From Aurantimonas coralicida_A (GTDB taxonomy: Bacteria > Pseudomonadota > Alphaproteobacteria > Rhizobiales > Rhizobiaceae), in NCBI RefSeq assembly GCF_036016755.1, contig NZ_JAYXIH010000005.1, positions 62,001 to 126,000 on the forward strand: a stretch of DNA of 64,000 bases. Direction: 5' to 3'. Numbering within the stretch: position 1 is the stretch's first letter; the number at the start of each line of letters is the position of its first letter. Of this stretch, positions 37,430-47,099 are shown piece by piece. The notes under the pieces were generated by a model. The model did not search any database. It saw only the letters and a program-made list of their open reading frames with translations, and had not been told where the DNA came from. A program made the translations under genes and the position numbers.

Positions 37430-38224
37430 ATGCTGATCGCTACCTGGAACATCAACGGCGTCAAGGCCCGCCTCGACGCCCTCCTCGCTTGGCTCGACGA
37501 GCGTTCGCCGGACATCGCCTGCCTGCAGGAGATCAAGAGCGTCGACGAGAATTTCCCGCGCCAGGCCATCGAGGAGCGCGGCTACCACGTCGAAACCCAC
37601 GGCCAGAAGGGTTTCAACGGCGTCGCGCTGCTCTCGAAGACGGCGCCGACCGCGGTTGGTCGCGGCCTGCCGGGGGACGACAGCGACGAGCACGCGCGTT
37701 ACATCGAAGGCGTTTGGCAGACCGACAGCGGCCCGCTCCGGGTGGCCTCGCTCTACCTGCCCAACGGCAACCCGATCGACACGCCAAAATTCGCCTACAA
37801 GCTCGCGTGGATGGAGCGGCTGATCGCCCATGCACGGGCCGCGCTGGAGCGCGAGGAGCCGCTGGTGCTCGCCGGCGATTACAATGTCATTGCGCAGCGC
37901 GCCGACGCGGCGTTTCCGGACAATTGGCTCGGCGACGCGCTGTTTCAGCCGGAGACCCGCGCCGCCTTCCGGCGCCTAACGAATCTGGGTCTGACAGATG
38001 CTCTGCGCGCCTCGAGCGACGCGGCCGGCACCTACACGTTCTGGGATTATCAGGCCGGCGCCTGGCAAAAGAACAACGGCATCCGCATCGACCATCTGCT
38101 GCTGTCGCCTGAGGCACAGGAGCGTCTCGTCTCCGTCGGCATCGACAAGCATGTCAGGGCTTGGGAAAAGCCGTCCGATCACGTCCCGGTCATCATCGAA
38201 CTCGCCGACCAGCCTGGATCGTAA
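37430..38224 (+). CDS. xth: Exodeoxyribonuclease III
   Basis: The 264-residue enzyme of base excision repair has AP endonuclease and 3'-exonuclease activity. Active-site blocks are visible: IATWNINGVKARL, ACLQEIK, VLAGDYNV, FTFW-like YTFWDYQAG and the final SDHVPVI. Mg-binding Glu and the His/Asp pair are all present. It is probably co-transcribed with erpA and converges on the Sel1 gene 36 bp later. Confidence 0.96.
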   Translation: MLIATWNINGVKARLDALLAWLDERSPDIACLQEIKSVDENFPRQAIEERGYHVETHGQKGFNGVALLSKTAPTAVGRGLPGDDSDEHARYIEGVWQTDSGPLRVASLYLPNGNPIDTPKFAYKLAWMERLIAHARAALEREEPLVLAGDYNVIAQRADAAFPDNWLGDALFQPETRAAFRRLTNLGLTDALRASSDAAGTYTFWDYQAGAWQKNNGIRIDHLLLSPEAQERLVSVGIDKHVRAWEKPSDHVPVIIELADQPGS

Positions 38225-38260
38225 AAGCGCCAGCGATTCTAAGTGGTCGCGCGGGAACGC

Positions 38261-39091
38261 TCAGTTCTTGGTGCTGACGACGCCCGCGGCGGACGCCATC
38301 TGCTGCTCGGCATACGCCAGCGCCGTGCGCCTGTCGGCTTCCGAGGCCAGCGAAAACGTCTCTTCCTGGAGCCCGCGAATCCATTCCTGATCCGGCGGGG
38401 ATGCCCGCCGCAGCGCGATGGTCAGCATTGCGAGCCCGCGCACCGGCGCGGCGGCAAGCGAGATCTTCTGGCCGTCGAAGAGCAAATAGCCCAGTAGCGC
38501 CTGCGCGCCGACATGCCCCTTGTCGGCCGAAAGCTTCAACCAACGCGCCGCCTGACGCGGATTGGCCTTGCCGCCCTCGCCACGAAGGGTCATGCGGCCG
38601 AGTTCGAACTGCGCCCTGGCGTCGCCGAAGAACGAGGCGGCGTGAAAATAAAACTGGCGGGCACGCGGCAGATCCACCGCGACCGGGCTGTTGGCAATCC
38701 CTCGCCGAAGGTAGTCGGCCAACGCCACGACAGCGCTCGAGACATATGCGGCGTTGGAGAAGCCCCCGTCCTCGTCCTGCTCGCGGACGATCTGCTCGAA
38801 AATCTTGTAGGCCTCGTAATCGTTTTCCGGAACGCCGTCGCCCTCGGCATACATCTTGCCGAGTTTCCAGCGCGCGCCCGGATGTCCCTTGTCGGCGGCG
38901 AAGCGCAGGGCCTCGAACGCCTCCAGCTTTTCGCCGCGCTTATAGGCCTTGAAGCCGAAGGAGAACAGCTCCAGCGATCCGGCGTCGGGATCGACCTTCG
39001 CCGCCGGATCGAGAGCAAGGCTCCGCCCGCCGCCCCCGGCCAGAGCCGTGGCGACAAGCGCAACCGAAAGGATCAGTCTAGACGTCCGCAT
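38261..39091 (-). CDS. Periplasmic Sel1-repeat protein, ExoR-like
   Basis: The 276-residue protein has a signal peptide (about 1-26, ending SLALDP) and several Sel1/TPR-type repeats, for example ALRFAADKGHPGARWKLGKMYAEGDG and AQFELGRMTLRGEGG followed by AARWLKLSADKGHVGAQALLG. Size, signal and repeat content resemble ExoR, the periplasmic repressor of the ExoS-ChvI system in rhizobia. That identity is a family-level inference. Its start overlaps the end of ilvD by 14 bp, so it is probably co-translated with ilvD. Confidence 0.8.
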   Translation of the reverse strand: MRTSRLILSVALVATALAGGGGRSLALDPAAKVDPDAGSLELFSFGFKAYKRGEKLEAFEALRFAADKGHPGARWKLGKMYAEGDGVPENDYEAYKIFEQIVREQDEDGGFSNAAYVSSAVVALADYLRRGIANSPVAVDLPRARQFYFHAASFFGDARAQFELGRMTLRGEGGKANPRQAARWLKLSADKGHVGAQALLGYLLFDGQKISLAAAPVRGLAMLTIALRRASPPDQEWIRGLQEETFSLASEADRRTALAYAEQQMASAAGVVSTKN

Positions 39092-40802
39092 AGCAGTGTT
39101 TTTCCGCGGCTCCGCCGGGATGGGTCACCGCGCCGTGGCGCGCCGTTCCAACCAGCTCCGCATATTTCCAGATGGCACCGGACTGGAAGTCGGTCTCCCG
39201 TGGCTGCCAGCCCTCGGCCCGCTGTTTCATATCGTCATCCGACAGGCCGACGTCCAGTGTGCCGTCGACCGCGTCGATGGTGATGATGTCGCCGTCCCGC
39301 AGAAGCGCGATCGGACCACAGACGGCCGCTTCCGGCCCGACGTGGCCGACGCAGAAGCCGCGCGTCGCGCCGGAAAACCGCCCATCGGTGATCAACGCGA
39401 CCTTGTCGCCCATGCCCTGCCCGTACAAGGCCGCCGTCGTCGACAGCATCTCGCGCATACCCGGACCGCCCTTCGGCCCTTCGTAGCGGATGACCAGAAC
39501 CTCGCCTTCCTTGTAGTCGCGCTTGGAGACGGCCTCGAAAGCGGCCTCTTCGGAATCGAAGCAGCGCGCCGGGCCGGAGAACTTCAGGTTCTTCATGCCG
39601 GCGACCTTCACAATCGCGCCATCGGGCGCGAGATTGCCCTTGAGGCCCACGACGCCGCCGGTCACCGTGATCGGCTTGTCGGCCGGGCGCACGACATCCT
39701 GATCCGGATTCCAGGCGACTTTCGCCATGTTCTCGGCGATGGTGCGGCCGGTGACTGTCAGGCAATCGCCATGCAGATAGCCGTGCTCGAGCAGCGTCTT
39801 CATCAACAGCGGAATACCCCCGGCCTCGAACATGTCCTTGGCGACATAGCGGCCGCCCGGCTTCAGGTCGGCCACATAGGGGGTCTTCTTGAAGATCTCG
39901 GCGACGTCGAACAGATCGAATTCGATGCCGCATTCATGCGCGATCGCCGGCAGATGCAGCGCCGCGTTGGTGGAGCCGCCCGAGGCCGCGACCACCGCCG
40001 CGGCGTTCTCCAGCGCCTTTCTCGTGACGATATCGCGCGGCCGGATGTTGCGGGCGAGGAGTTCCATGACGATCTCGCCGGAGGCGTAACAGAACTTGTC
40101 GCGAATTTCGTAGGGCGCCGGAGCGCCGCAGGAATAGGGCAGCGCCAGGCCGATCGCCTCGGCCACGGTCGCCATGGTGTTGGCGGTGAACTGCGCGCCG
40201 CAGGAACCGGCCGACGGACAGGCGACCTGCTCGATTTCGTCGAGGTCGGCGTCGGACATTTCACCGACGGAATGCTTGCCGACCGCCTCGAACATGTCCT
40301 GCACCGTCACCTGCTGGCCCCGGAACGTTCCGGGCAGGATCGAGCCGCCATAGATGAAGACGGACGGCACGTTCAGACGCACCATCGCCATCATCATGCC
40401 CGGCAGCGACTTGTCGCAACCGGCCAGCCCGACCAGCGCATCATAGGCATGACCGCGCATGGTCAACTCGACGGAATCGGCGATCAGGTCGCGGGAGACC
40501 AGCGACGCTTTCATGCCCTGATGGCCCATGGCGATCCCGTCGGTAACGGTGATCGTGCAGAATTCGCGGGGCGTGCCCTTGGCGGACGTGACGCCCTTCT
40601 TGACCACTTGCGCCTGGCGCATCAGCGAGATGTTGCAGGGCGCGGCTTCGTTCCAGCACGAGGCGACGCCGACCAGCGGCTGATGGATTTCCTCTTTGGT
40701 CAGGCCCATCGCATAAAGATACGAGCGGTGCGGTGCCCGCGACGGACCTTCGGTCACGTGTCGGCTGGGCAGCTTGTTCTTGTTGATTGCGTGCGCGTCC
40801 AT
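39078..40802 (-). CDS. ilvD: Dihydroxy-acid dehydratase
   Basis: IlvD makes the 2-oxo acid precursors of valine and isoleucine with an Fe-S cluster. The 574-residue protein has VASCWNEAAPCN, GCDKSLPGMMMA and CPSAGSCGAQFTANTM, which carry the cluster and substrate residues, plus a C-terminal TDGRFSGATRGF. The ATG at 40802 has GAGGGG 6 nt upstream. A longer upstream frame has no similarity. It is followed by the overlapping ExoR-like gene. Confidence 0.97.
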   Translation of the reverse strand: MDAHAINKNKLPSRHVTEGPSRAPHRSYLYAMGLTKEEIHQPLVGVASCWNEAAPCNISLMRQAQVVKKGVTSAKGTPREFCTITVTDGIAMGHQGMKASLVSRDLIADSVELTMRGHAYDALVGLAGCDKSLPGMMMAMVRLNVPSVFIYGGSILPGTFRGQQVTVQDMFEAVGKHSVGEMSDADLDEIEQVACPSAGSCGAQFTANTMATVAEAIGLALPYSCGAPAPYEIRDKFCYASGEIVMELLARNIRPRDIVTRKALENAAAVVAASGGSTNAALHLPAIAHECGIEFDLFDVAEIFKKTPYVADLKPGGRYVAKDMFEAGGIPLLMKTLLEHGYLHGDCLTVTGRTIAENMAKVAWNPDQDVVRPADKPITVTGGVVGLKGNLAPDGAIVKVAGMKNLKFSGPARCFDSEEAAFEAVSKRDYKEGEVLVIRYEGPKGGPGMREMLSTTAALYGQGMGDKVALITDGRFSGATRGFCVGHVGPEAAVCGPIALLRDGDIITIDAVDGTLDVGLSDDDMKQRAEGWQPRETDFQSGAIWKYAELVGTARHGAVTHPGGAAEKHCYADV

Positions 40803-40988
40803 CGTCCCCTCGTACTCTTTACCCGCCGCGCGACCAGACCCAGGCCACACCCGTTGAGGTGACGGCGTTTTGTGGCGGCAACGGGGCGTTGTGTGTCGCC
40901 GGCGACTATAATCGATGCACTCCTGCAATAGTGTTGCCGCGATCCCACAGCGGCGATTTCGCGCAGCGAATAGTGAGCGCCAAACGCC

Positions 40989-41016
40989 AAAAGGCGCGCC
41001 CATCGGACGCGCCTTT
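40989..41016. terminator. Bidirectional-type terminator hairpin between ilvD and the porin gene
   Basis: A perfect 9-bp stem, AAAGGCGCG (40990-40998) with CGCGCCTTT (41008-41016), has a 9-nt loop and four T on the minus-strand 3' side. It lies about 50 nt past the stop of the FadL-type gene and should end that transcript before ilvD. Confidence 0.7.
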
Positions 41017-41064
41017 CGTCGTTCGCTCTTGCCATGAAGCTCTGTGGAAGGCCCCGCTCCGGCG

Positions 41065-42351
41065 TCAGAAATTCAGCTTGATCGAAGCATTTCCAGCCAG
41101 CACGATGTCGTTACCGACGGTGCCGTTGAAATAGGCGCCGTCGCTGATCGACTGCGCGCCATCGGTCCAGTAGCCGACCAGGCCGCCAACGCGGATCTCG
41201 CTCCACTTGTTGGCCTTGAACGAGACGCCACCGGCCACGGTGTAGAGATCGGTGTAGGTCGTCTCGGAGCCAGTCGAAACACCGCGGTCGTAGCCGATGG
41301 AGACCGCGCCGGCGATCTCGTCGGTGAAGGCCCGGCCGATGCCGATCGAGGCGGTATAGCCGTCGCGCCAGTTGTAGGGCGAGACGCTCGATCGGGTCAC
41401 GCCACCGGTGGTGATGGAACTGATAGCCGACTTGTTGGTGCTCCAGTCCGTCCAGCGGAAGGATCCGAGCAACAGCGTGCCTTCGGCGATGCCGGTCTGC
41501 GCATTGATGTAGAGGCTCTGTGGGCTCGTGACCTCGTTGAAGCTCGACGTGCCGACAGCCAGCGGCGTGCCGACAGGCGGCGCGACATTCGGAATCACCA
41601 CCTGCTGGCCGCCGCCACCGATGACATAGGCGTTGCCCGCCGCGGCTACCGTACCGGTGCCGGAAAACGTGTCGTGGGTCACTTCCGAGCGGTAGAGAAC
41701 CTGGGCGCGCAGCGCGATCTCCGGCTTTTCATAGGCAAGCCCCACCCGATAGCCGAATTCGTAGTCACCGCGCGTATCCACAGTGGTCTGGACCGGGAGG
41801 AAAATGGGCAGCGACCCGAGTGACGGCGGAGTGGTTCGGCCCGTCGGGACGGAAGAAGCGCTGCTGCCCTGGAAATTGAAGTCTTCGGCGAACACGCCGC
41901 CAAGCAGGCTGAACCGGCCCATGTCGCTGGCGTAGCTGACGCGGCAGGTCATACCAAACTCGTTCGAGTCGAACTCGTTGGCCAGCGTGCGCGATCCAGC
42001 CGTAGGCCCGGCAGGAAGCGCGCCGCCGGGCGAGCCCGTGTAGTCCGAATCTGCTGCGAAGGAGATGATGTAGGTACCGGCGCATCCGAAATTTTCGCCG
42101 CCGAAACCGACCGCGTAGGTCGGAATGTTGTAAGCTTGGGCGTAGTCACCGAAATCGCCGCTCTGGCCGTTGATCGACTCGAACCCACGCATCGGATTCA
42201 CATAGATCAGACCGGTCCGCATCGAGAACGGTCCCGATTCATACAGGATATCCGTGTCGGCCGTGCCGCGCTGAAATCCGCCCGCCAGCGCCGTCGTCGT
42301 CAACGCCACGCTGGCGATCGATGCGCAGGCCATCAGGTTCCGAAATGTCAT
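41065..42351 (-). CDS. OmpP1/FadL-type outer-membrane beta-barrel protein
   Basis: The 428-residue protein has a signal peptide (MTFRNLMACASIASVALTTT, cleaved near ALAGG) and alternating amphipathic strands throughout, ending in GNASIKLNF with the terminal Phe typical of barrels. The GYRVGLAYE, NWRDGYTASIGIGRAF and WSEIRVGGLVGYW segments resemble the FadL/TodX hydrophobic-substrate channels. The ATG at 42351 follows a G-rich ribosome-binding site. It stands alone, with 390 bp of non-coding DNA upstream. The substrate is unknown. Confidence 0.8.
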   Translation of the reverse strand: MTFRNLMACASIASVALTTTALAGGFQRGTADTDILYESGPFSMRTGLIYVNPMRGFESINGQSGDFGDYAQAYNIPTYAVGFGGENFGCAGTYIISFAADSDYTGSPGGALPAGPTAGSRTLANEFDSNEFGMTCRVSYASDMGRFSLLGGVFAEDFNFQGSSASSVPTGRTTPPSLGSLPIFLPVQTTVDTRGDYEFGYRVGLAYEKPEIALRAQVLYRSEVTHDTFSGTGTVAAAGNAYVIGGGGQQVVIPNVAPPVGTPLAVGTSSFNEVTSPQSLYINAQTGIAEGTLLLGSFRWTDWSTNKSAISSITTGGVTRSSVSPYNWRDGYTASIGIGRAFTDEIAGAVSIGYDRGVSTGSETTYTDLYTVAGGVSFKANKWSEIRVGGLVGYWTDGAQSISDGAYFNGTVGNDIVLAGNASIKLNF

Positions 42352-42741
42352 CGTGGTCCCCCCCCGTTTCAAGCTCCCGTATGGAAAGAGCTTATGCCCA
42401 GGGAGTTGACGCAAACGTAAACGAGAAATTCGTTTGACGTAACGTACCTGCTAACATCCGGACCCAACTTGCGGCTGTCGCGCAACAGGATGACCTGGGG
42501 TCAGGCGCGACTTTAGAAATTGGCCTTGACGCGTTGGATTTCCTGTAATTTACGCGATCCACCGCGGACGTGATTCGACCTGGCGCAATGCGCGTTGTTG
42601 CTTCGGTCCGCTGGTGGCAAGATTTCCGTCTGCCAGCGTGCCAAAAATGTGACAAGCTTCGTGATCCAAGTGAGCCTGGCTTATATCGAACGCGAGAGCG
42701 ATTCGCCGTCGCCGGAGCGATAGAACTCCGCCGCGCAGCGG
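42352..42741. other. Intergenic region upstream of the FadL-type gene
   Basis: I see no gene in these 390 bp between the valS stop and the porin start, both on the minus strand. The porin promoter and a long leader are expected here. The short frames present lack coding character, and no clear terminator follows valS. Confidence 0.4.
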
Positions 42742-45582
42742 CTACCGCAGCCGCTCCAGTCCGGCGGCAAGCTTTTCGGCTTCGAGCCGATAGGCCTCGC
42801 GTTTCTCCCGCTCTTGCTCGACGACCTCTTCAGGCGCATTCGCCACGAATTTCTGGTTCGACAGCTTGCGGTCGATCCGCTCGATCTCCGCCAATGCCTT
42901 GGCCTCGGCCTTCTCCAGCCGGCTCCGCTCGGCCGCGATGTCGATCATGCCGGCCAGCGGCAGGGCAAAGGTGGCGCCCCCGGCGATGATCTGGGCGGAT
43001 TGGTCGGGGGCGCCATCGCTGGTCTCGATCGAGGCAAGCCGGGCCAGTCGTTTCAGCGCCGTGCCGTGCCGGTCGAGCCGCGCGGCCGTCGCCGCGTCGG
43101 GCGTGATCGCCAGCAGCGCCGCTTGCGCGCCCGGCGGCACGTTCATTTCGGCGCGAACCGAACGAATCTCGGACACCACGGCGATCAGCCAGTTGATGTC
43201 GTCGGCGGCGTCCGGATCGGCGAAATCGAGCGATGGCCAGGCCGCATGACACAGCAGCGACGGCCGCGTCTCCGCCGTCGTCGCCCACAATTCCTCGGTC
43301 ATGAACGGCATGAAGGGGTGCAACAGCGCGTAGATGCGGTCGAGCACCGATCCCATGACGATCCGGGTTTCGTTCGCCGCCGCCTCGTCACTGCCGCCGA
43401 GCGTCGGCTTGGCGAGTTCCACGTACCAGTCGCAGAACAGGTTCCAGACGAAGCGATAGAGCGTTGCCGCCGCGTCGTTGAAGCGATAGGCGCCGATTGC
43501 CGCTTCGGTCTCGGCGATGGTGCGGCCAAGTTCGGTGACGATCCAGCGGTTCAGCGGCAGCGTCAGTGGCGCCGGGTTGAGCGCGGCACCGTGGAGCGCC
43601 CCGTTCATCTCGGCGAAACGGGTAGCGTTCCAGAGCTTGGTGCCGAAATTGCGGTAGCCGGCGATGCGCTGCGGATCGAGCTTCACGTCACGGCCCTGCG
43701 CGGCCATGATCGCCAGCGTAAAGCGCAGCGCGTCGGCGCCATATTCGTCGATCAGATCGAGCGGGTCGACGACGTTGCCCTTTGATTTCGACATCTTGGC
43801 GCCGGTCTTGTCGCGGACCAGCGCATGGACATAGACCGTGTGGAACGGTTCCTCGTCCATGAATTCCAGCCCCATCATCATCATCCGGGCGACCCAGAAG
43901 AAGATGATGTCGAAGCCGGTGACCAGCACGCTGGTCGGATAGTAGGTGGCAAGCTCCGGCGTCTTCTCCGGCCAGCCCAGCGTCGAGAACGGCCACAGCG
44001 CCGACGAGAACCAGGTGTCGAGAACGTCCTCGTCGCGATGCAGGAAGCCGTCGCGGCGGGCCGGATCGGCCGCCATCGCCTTGGCCTCGTCATCGGAGAT
44101 CGTACCGTTCATAACGTAGTGGGCGAGCGCGGCGGCGACCGCTTCCTCCTCGCTCTTTTCGACGAAAATTTCGCCGTCCGGCCCGTACCAAGCCGGAATC
44201 TGGTGGCCCCACCAGAGCTGACGCGAGATGCACCAAGGCTGGATGTTCTCCATCCAGTCGAAATAGGTCTTTTCCCAGTTCTTCGGGACGAATTTGGTGC
44301 GACCCTCGCGCACGCTGGCGATCGCCGGCTCGGCCAAGGTCTTGGCGTCGACATACCACTGGTCGGTCAGGAAGGGCTCGATCGGCACCCCGCCACGGTC
44401 GCCATGCGGCACCGTATGCGCGTGGTTCTCGACCCGGTCGAGATAGCCTCGCTCCTCCATCATCGTCACAATCATATCGCGCGCGACAAAACGGTCCTTG
44501 CCGTCGAGTTCGGTGATCGTGCGGTCGAGATCGTCCGACGGCTCGACGCCATCGAGAAAGTCCGGATTCTCGGCCAGAGTGACCGCCGCGGCGACGGTCA
44601 GGATGCTGATCTGCTGCAGATCATGCCGCTTGCCGACCTCGAAATCGTTGAAATCATGGGCAGGCGTCATCTTCACCGCGCCGGTGCCGGCCTCCGGGTC
44701 CGGATATTCATCGGCGACGATCGGTACGCGGCGGCCGACCAGCGGCAGGATGACATGCTTGCCGACAAGGTCCTTGTAGCGCGGGTCGTCCGGGTGAACG
44801 GCGACGCCGGTATCGCCCAGCATGGTCTCGGGCCGGGTCGTCGCGACCACCAGATAATCGCGCGTCTCGTGTCCCGCAGGCTCGCCGTCGGAGGGTTTCC
44901 AAGCGACGCGGTTGCCCTCATCGTCCAGATTGTAGGGGTGCTCGTAGCTCACGCCGTCAGCCAGCGGATAGCGGAAATGCCAGAGGTGGCTCGCCACCTC
45001 CTTCTGCTCGACCTCCAGGTCCGAGATCGCCGTCAGCAGCTTCGGGTCCCAGTTGACCAGCCGCTTATCCTTGTAGATCAGCCCTTTACGATAGAGCTCT
45101 ACGAACACATAGAGAACCGCCTTCGACAGCCCCTCGTCCATGGTGAAACGCTCGCGCGACCAGTCGCAGGAGGCACCAAGCCGGCGCAGCTGCTCGAGGA
45201 TCGTGCCGCCGGATTCGCCCTTCCATTGCCAGACCCTATCGATGAAGGCGTCGCGGCCCATGTCGCGGCGACCCGGCTCTTTGCGTTCGGCCAATTGCCG
45301 CTCGACCACCATCTGCGTGGCGATGCCGGCGTGGTCGAGGCCCGGTTGCCACAAAACATTCTTCCCTCGCATGCGCTCGAAGCGGATCAGGATGTCCTGC
45401 AGCGTATCGTTGAGGGCATGCCCCATATGGAGCGAGCCGGTGACGTTCGGCGGCGGTATCACGATCGAATAGGCTTCCGCGCCCTCGGCAGCTCCCGCCC
45501 CGGCTCGAAAGGCGTCGGCCTTCTCCCAACGTTCGGCAATGCGTGGCTCGATCGCCGCGGCGTCGTAGGTCTTTTCAATCAT
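42742..45582 (-). CDS. valS: Valine-tRNA ligase
   Basis: This is a class I synthetase of 946 residues. It has the HIGH motif in PNVTGSLHMGHALND, a CP1 editing domain, the zinc-less core with WCISRQLWWGHQIPAWYG, the KMSKS motif GAKMSKSKGNVVDPLDLID, an anticodon-binding domain and a C-terminal coiled coil (AAERSRLEKAEAKALAEIERI). The ATG at 45582 (MIEKTYDAAAIE) is the usual start. popZ is 143 bp upstream on the same strand, a conserved neighbour. Confidence 0.98.
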   Translation of the reverse strand: MIEKTYDAAAIEPRIAERWEKADAFRAGAGAAEGAEAYSIVIPPPNVTGSLHMGHALNDTLQDILIRFERMRGKNVLWQPGLDHAGIATQMVVERQLAERKEPGRRDMGRDAFIDRVWQWKGESGGTILEQLRRLGASCDWSRERFTMDEGLSKAVLYVFVELYRKGLIYKDKRLVNWDPKLLTAISDLEVEQKEVASHLWHFRYPLADGVSYEHPYNLDDEGNRVAWKPSDGEPAGHETRDYLVVATTRPETMLGDTGVAVHPDDPRYKDLVGKHVILPLVGRRVPIVADEYPDPEAGTGAVKMTPAHDFNDFEVGKRHDLQQISILTVAAAVTLAENPDFLDGVEPSDDLDRTITELDGKDRFVARDMIVTMMEERGYLDRVENHAHTVPHGDRGGVPIEPFLTDQWYVDAKTLAEPAIASVREGRTKFVPKNWEKTYFDWMENIQPWCISRQLWWGHQIPAWYGPDGEIFVEKSEEEAVAAALAHYVMNGTISDDEAKAMAADPARRDGFLHRDEDVLDTWFSSALWPFSTLGWPEKTPELATYYPTSVLVTGFDIIFFWVARMMMMGLEFMDEEPFHTVYVHALVRDKTGAKMSKSKGNVVDPLDLIDEYGADALRFTLAIMAAQGRDVKLDPQRIAGYRNFGTKLWNATRFAEMNGALHGAALNPAPLTLPLNRWIVTELGRTIAETEAAIGAYRFNDAAATLYRFVWNLFCDWYVELAKPTLGGSDEAAANETRIVMGSVLDRIYALLHPFMPFMTEELWATTAETRPSLLCHAAWPSLDFADPDAADDINWLIAVVSEIRSVRAEMNVPPGAQAALLAITPDAATAARLDRHGTALKRLARLASIETSDGAPDQSAQIIAGGATFALPLAGMIDIAAERSRLEKAEAKALAEIERIDRKLSNQKFVANAPEEVVEQEREKREAYRLEAEKLAAGLERLR

Positions 45583-45725
45583 CACATGTCCGGTGGCCCC
45601 GGCACGGGGCATTGCCCGAGGGCGTTGAAGCGTGCCTTCCGGTTACAGCCTCGCTTTCGCGGCTGTCAACGAAGAGCGGCTCGCGACACTCCCGGGACCC
45701 CGGAAAACAGCCTTCGTCGGCGCGA

Positions 45726-46922
45726 TCAGCGGCGGCCGCCGCGCGCGACCCGCTCGATTTCCTCGCGGACCAGCTTCTCGACCAGGCTCGGCAGATTGTC
45801 GTCCAGCCACTCCTGCAGCATCGGCCGCAGGATTTCGCCCACCGTCTCGTCGATGGAATCCAGATGTTCCTCGCGAATGACGCGCGCGAGATTGTCGAAG
45901 GATGCGGCGACGCGGCTGCCCGTTTCCTGTGAGATCAGTTCGTGGATCGGTGCGCTGGCCGCGTTTCCGTGAAGGCTCGGACCGCTCGCCGAACTTGCCT
46001 CCTTGGAACCTGCCGGCAGGTCGAGTGCGGCCGCTTCCGTTGTAGCGGCAGCCGGCGACGACGCGGTCGCAACCTCCACCGCGCCCGATTGCCCTTCCAC
46101 CTGCGATTCAGCCGCAATCTGGCTGGCGTTCTCGATCAGTTCGGACGCGAACCCCTCCTCGTCGAACTCGCCCACCGCATCTTCGTCATCGTCCAAACCA
46201 ATCGTCTGGTCGCCATCCGGCAGCGGGTCCACGGTCTCGCCCTCGTCGCCCTCTGCATCGATCGCGTTTGACAGGGCGCCAAGATAATCGTCATCGCCCT
46301 CTTCGATCGGCTCCGAAGCTTCAGACGGGACAGCGCCGGCGCGCACCGCCTCGATGCGGCGCTCGGATACGGAGGCCAACGACACCGCGCGCAGCCGCGC
46401 GGTCGACAGTGACGAATCCTCGCCGGACTCAACGAGACCATCCTCACCCTGCATCACCTCGGCCGTCTGCCGATCCGGCAAGCTACCCATCTCGGCGACG
46501 GGGTCGACCTTCAGCCCCGCGGTCGACTGTTCGGCGCCAGCCTCGCCGGGCTGCTCGGCAAACATGGAATCCACCGGCTTGACGGGCGGCACGATCCCCA
46601 GCCGGGGGCGTCCCGGCGCAGTTGTGCCGTCGGCAGCGGGTGTGGCGGCACCGGCGCTCGGTGGCTTGGCCGTCTCGTCTCCAATCGCCCCCGAAGCGAC
46701 AGACGCGTCGTCGGATTCGGATGGCGTTTCGGCTCTCCAGACCACCGCATCGGCCGCCAGCTCCGCAGCCTTGCCGGCGGCGTTTGCCGGCTCGCCGTGC
46801 AAAGGCTCGAGATCGGGCGCTTGTGTCGCGATAACGGTCTCGTCGCCGCTCTCGATGATCCGTCTGATCGAGGCCAGGATTTCGTCCATCGACGGCTCAC
46901 GGGCCGAAAGGGCATTGCTCAT
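45726..46922 (-). CDS. popZ: Pole-organizing protein PopZ (DUF2497)
   Basis: PopZ forms polar condensates that anchor chromosome and signalling proteins. The 398-residue protein has the conserved N-terminal helix (EPSMDEILASIRRIIESGD) and the C-terminal oligomerisation region (EEHLDSIDETVGEILRPMLQEWLDDNLPSLVEKLVREEIERVARG). The middle 270 residues are acidic and rich in Ala, Glu, Pro and Ser, thus probably disordered. It is more than twice as long as the Caulobacter protein (177 residues), all from the linker. The start at 46922 follows GGGAGC. Confidence 0.93.
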   Translation of the reverse strand: MSNALSAREPSMDEILASIRRIIESGDETVIATQAPDLEPLHGEPANAAGKAAELAADAVVWRAETPSESDDASVASGAIGDETAKPPSAGAATPAADGTTAPGRPRLGIVPPVKPVDSMFAEQPGEAGAEQSTAGLKVDPVAEMGSLPDRQTAEVMQGEDGLVESGEDSSLSTARLRAVSLASVSERRIEAVRAGAVPSEASEPIEEGDDDYLGALSNAIDAEGDEGETVDPLPDGDQTIGLDDDEDAVGEFDEEGFASELIENASQIAAESQVEGQSGAVEVATASSPAAATTEAAALDLPAGSKEASSASGPSLHGNAASAPIHELISQETGSRVAASFDNLARVIREEHLDSIDETVGEILRPMLQEWLDDNLPSLVEKLVREEIERVARGGRR

Positions 46923-47099
46923 GGGACGCTCCCGCAAATTCCGCGACAAGGGTCGACCCTATCGATCGAATCATGCGCGAAGCCTAAATGGAAAGAGCCC
47001 CGGCGTGAATCCCGCGAGCCCTTTTGGGGAAACTATCACCAGCTTCTTGGCCGAGGCTGTCGCGATGGCGGCCTCGGCCGCGACACGTACGCGGAGTGT

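Noticed and set aside
38949..40862. A 637-residue open frame opposite ilvD
   Set aside because: It is a shadow frame crossing two real genes.
43825..45972. A 715-residue open frame opposite valS
   Set aside because: It is a shadow of a certain aminoacyl-tRNA synthetase gene.
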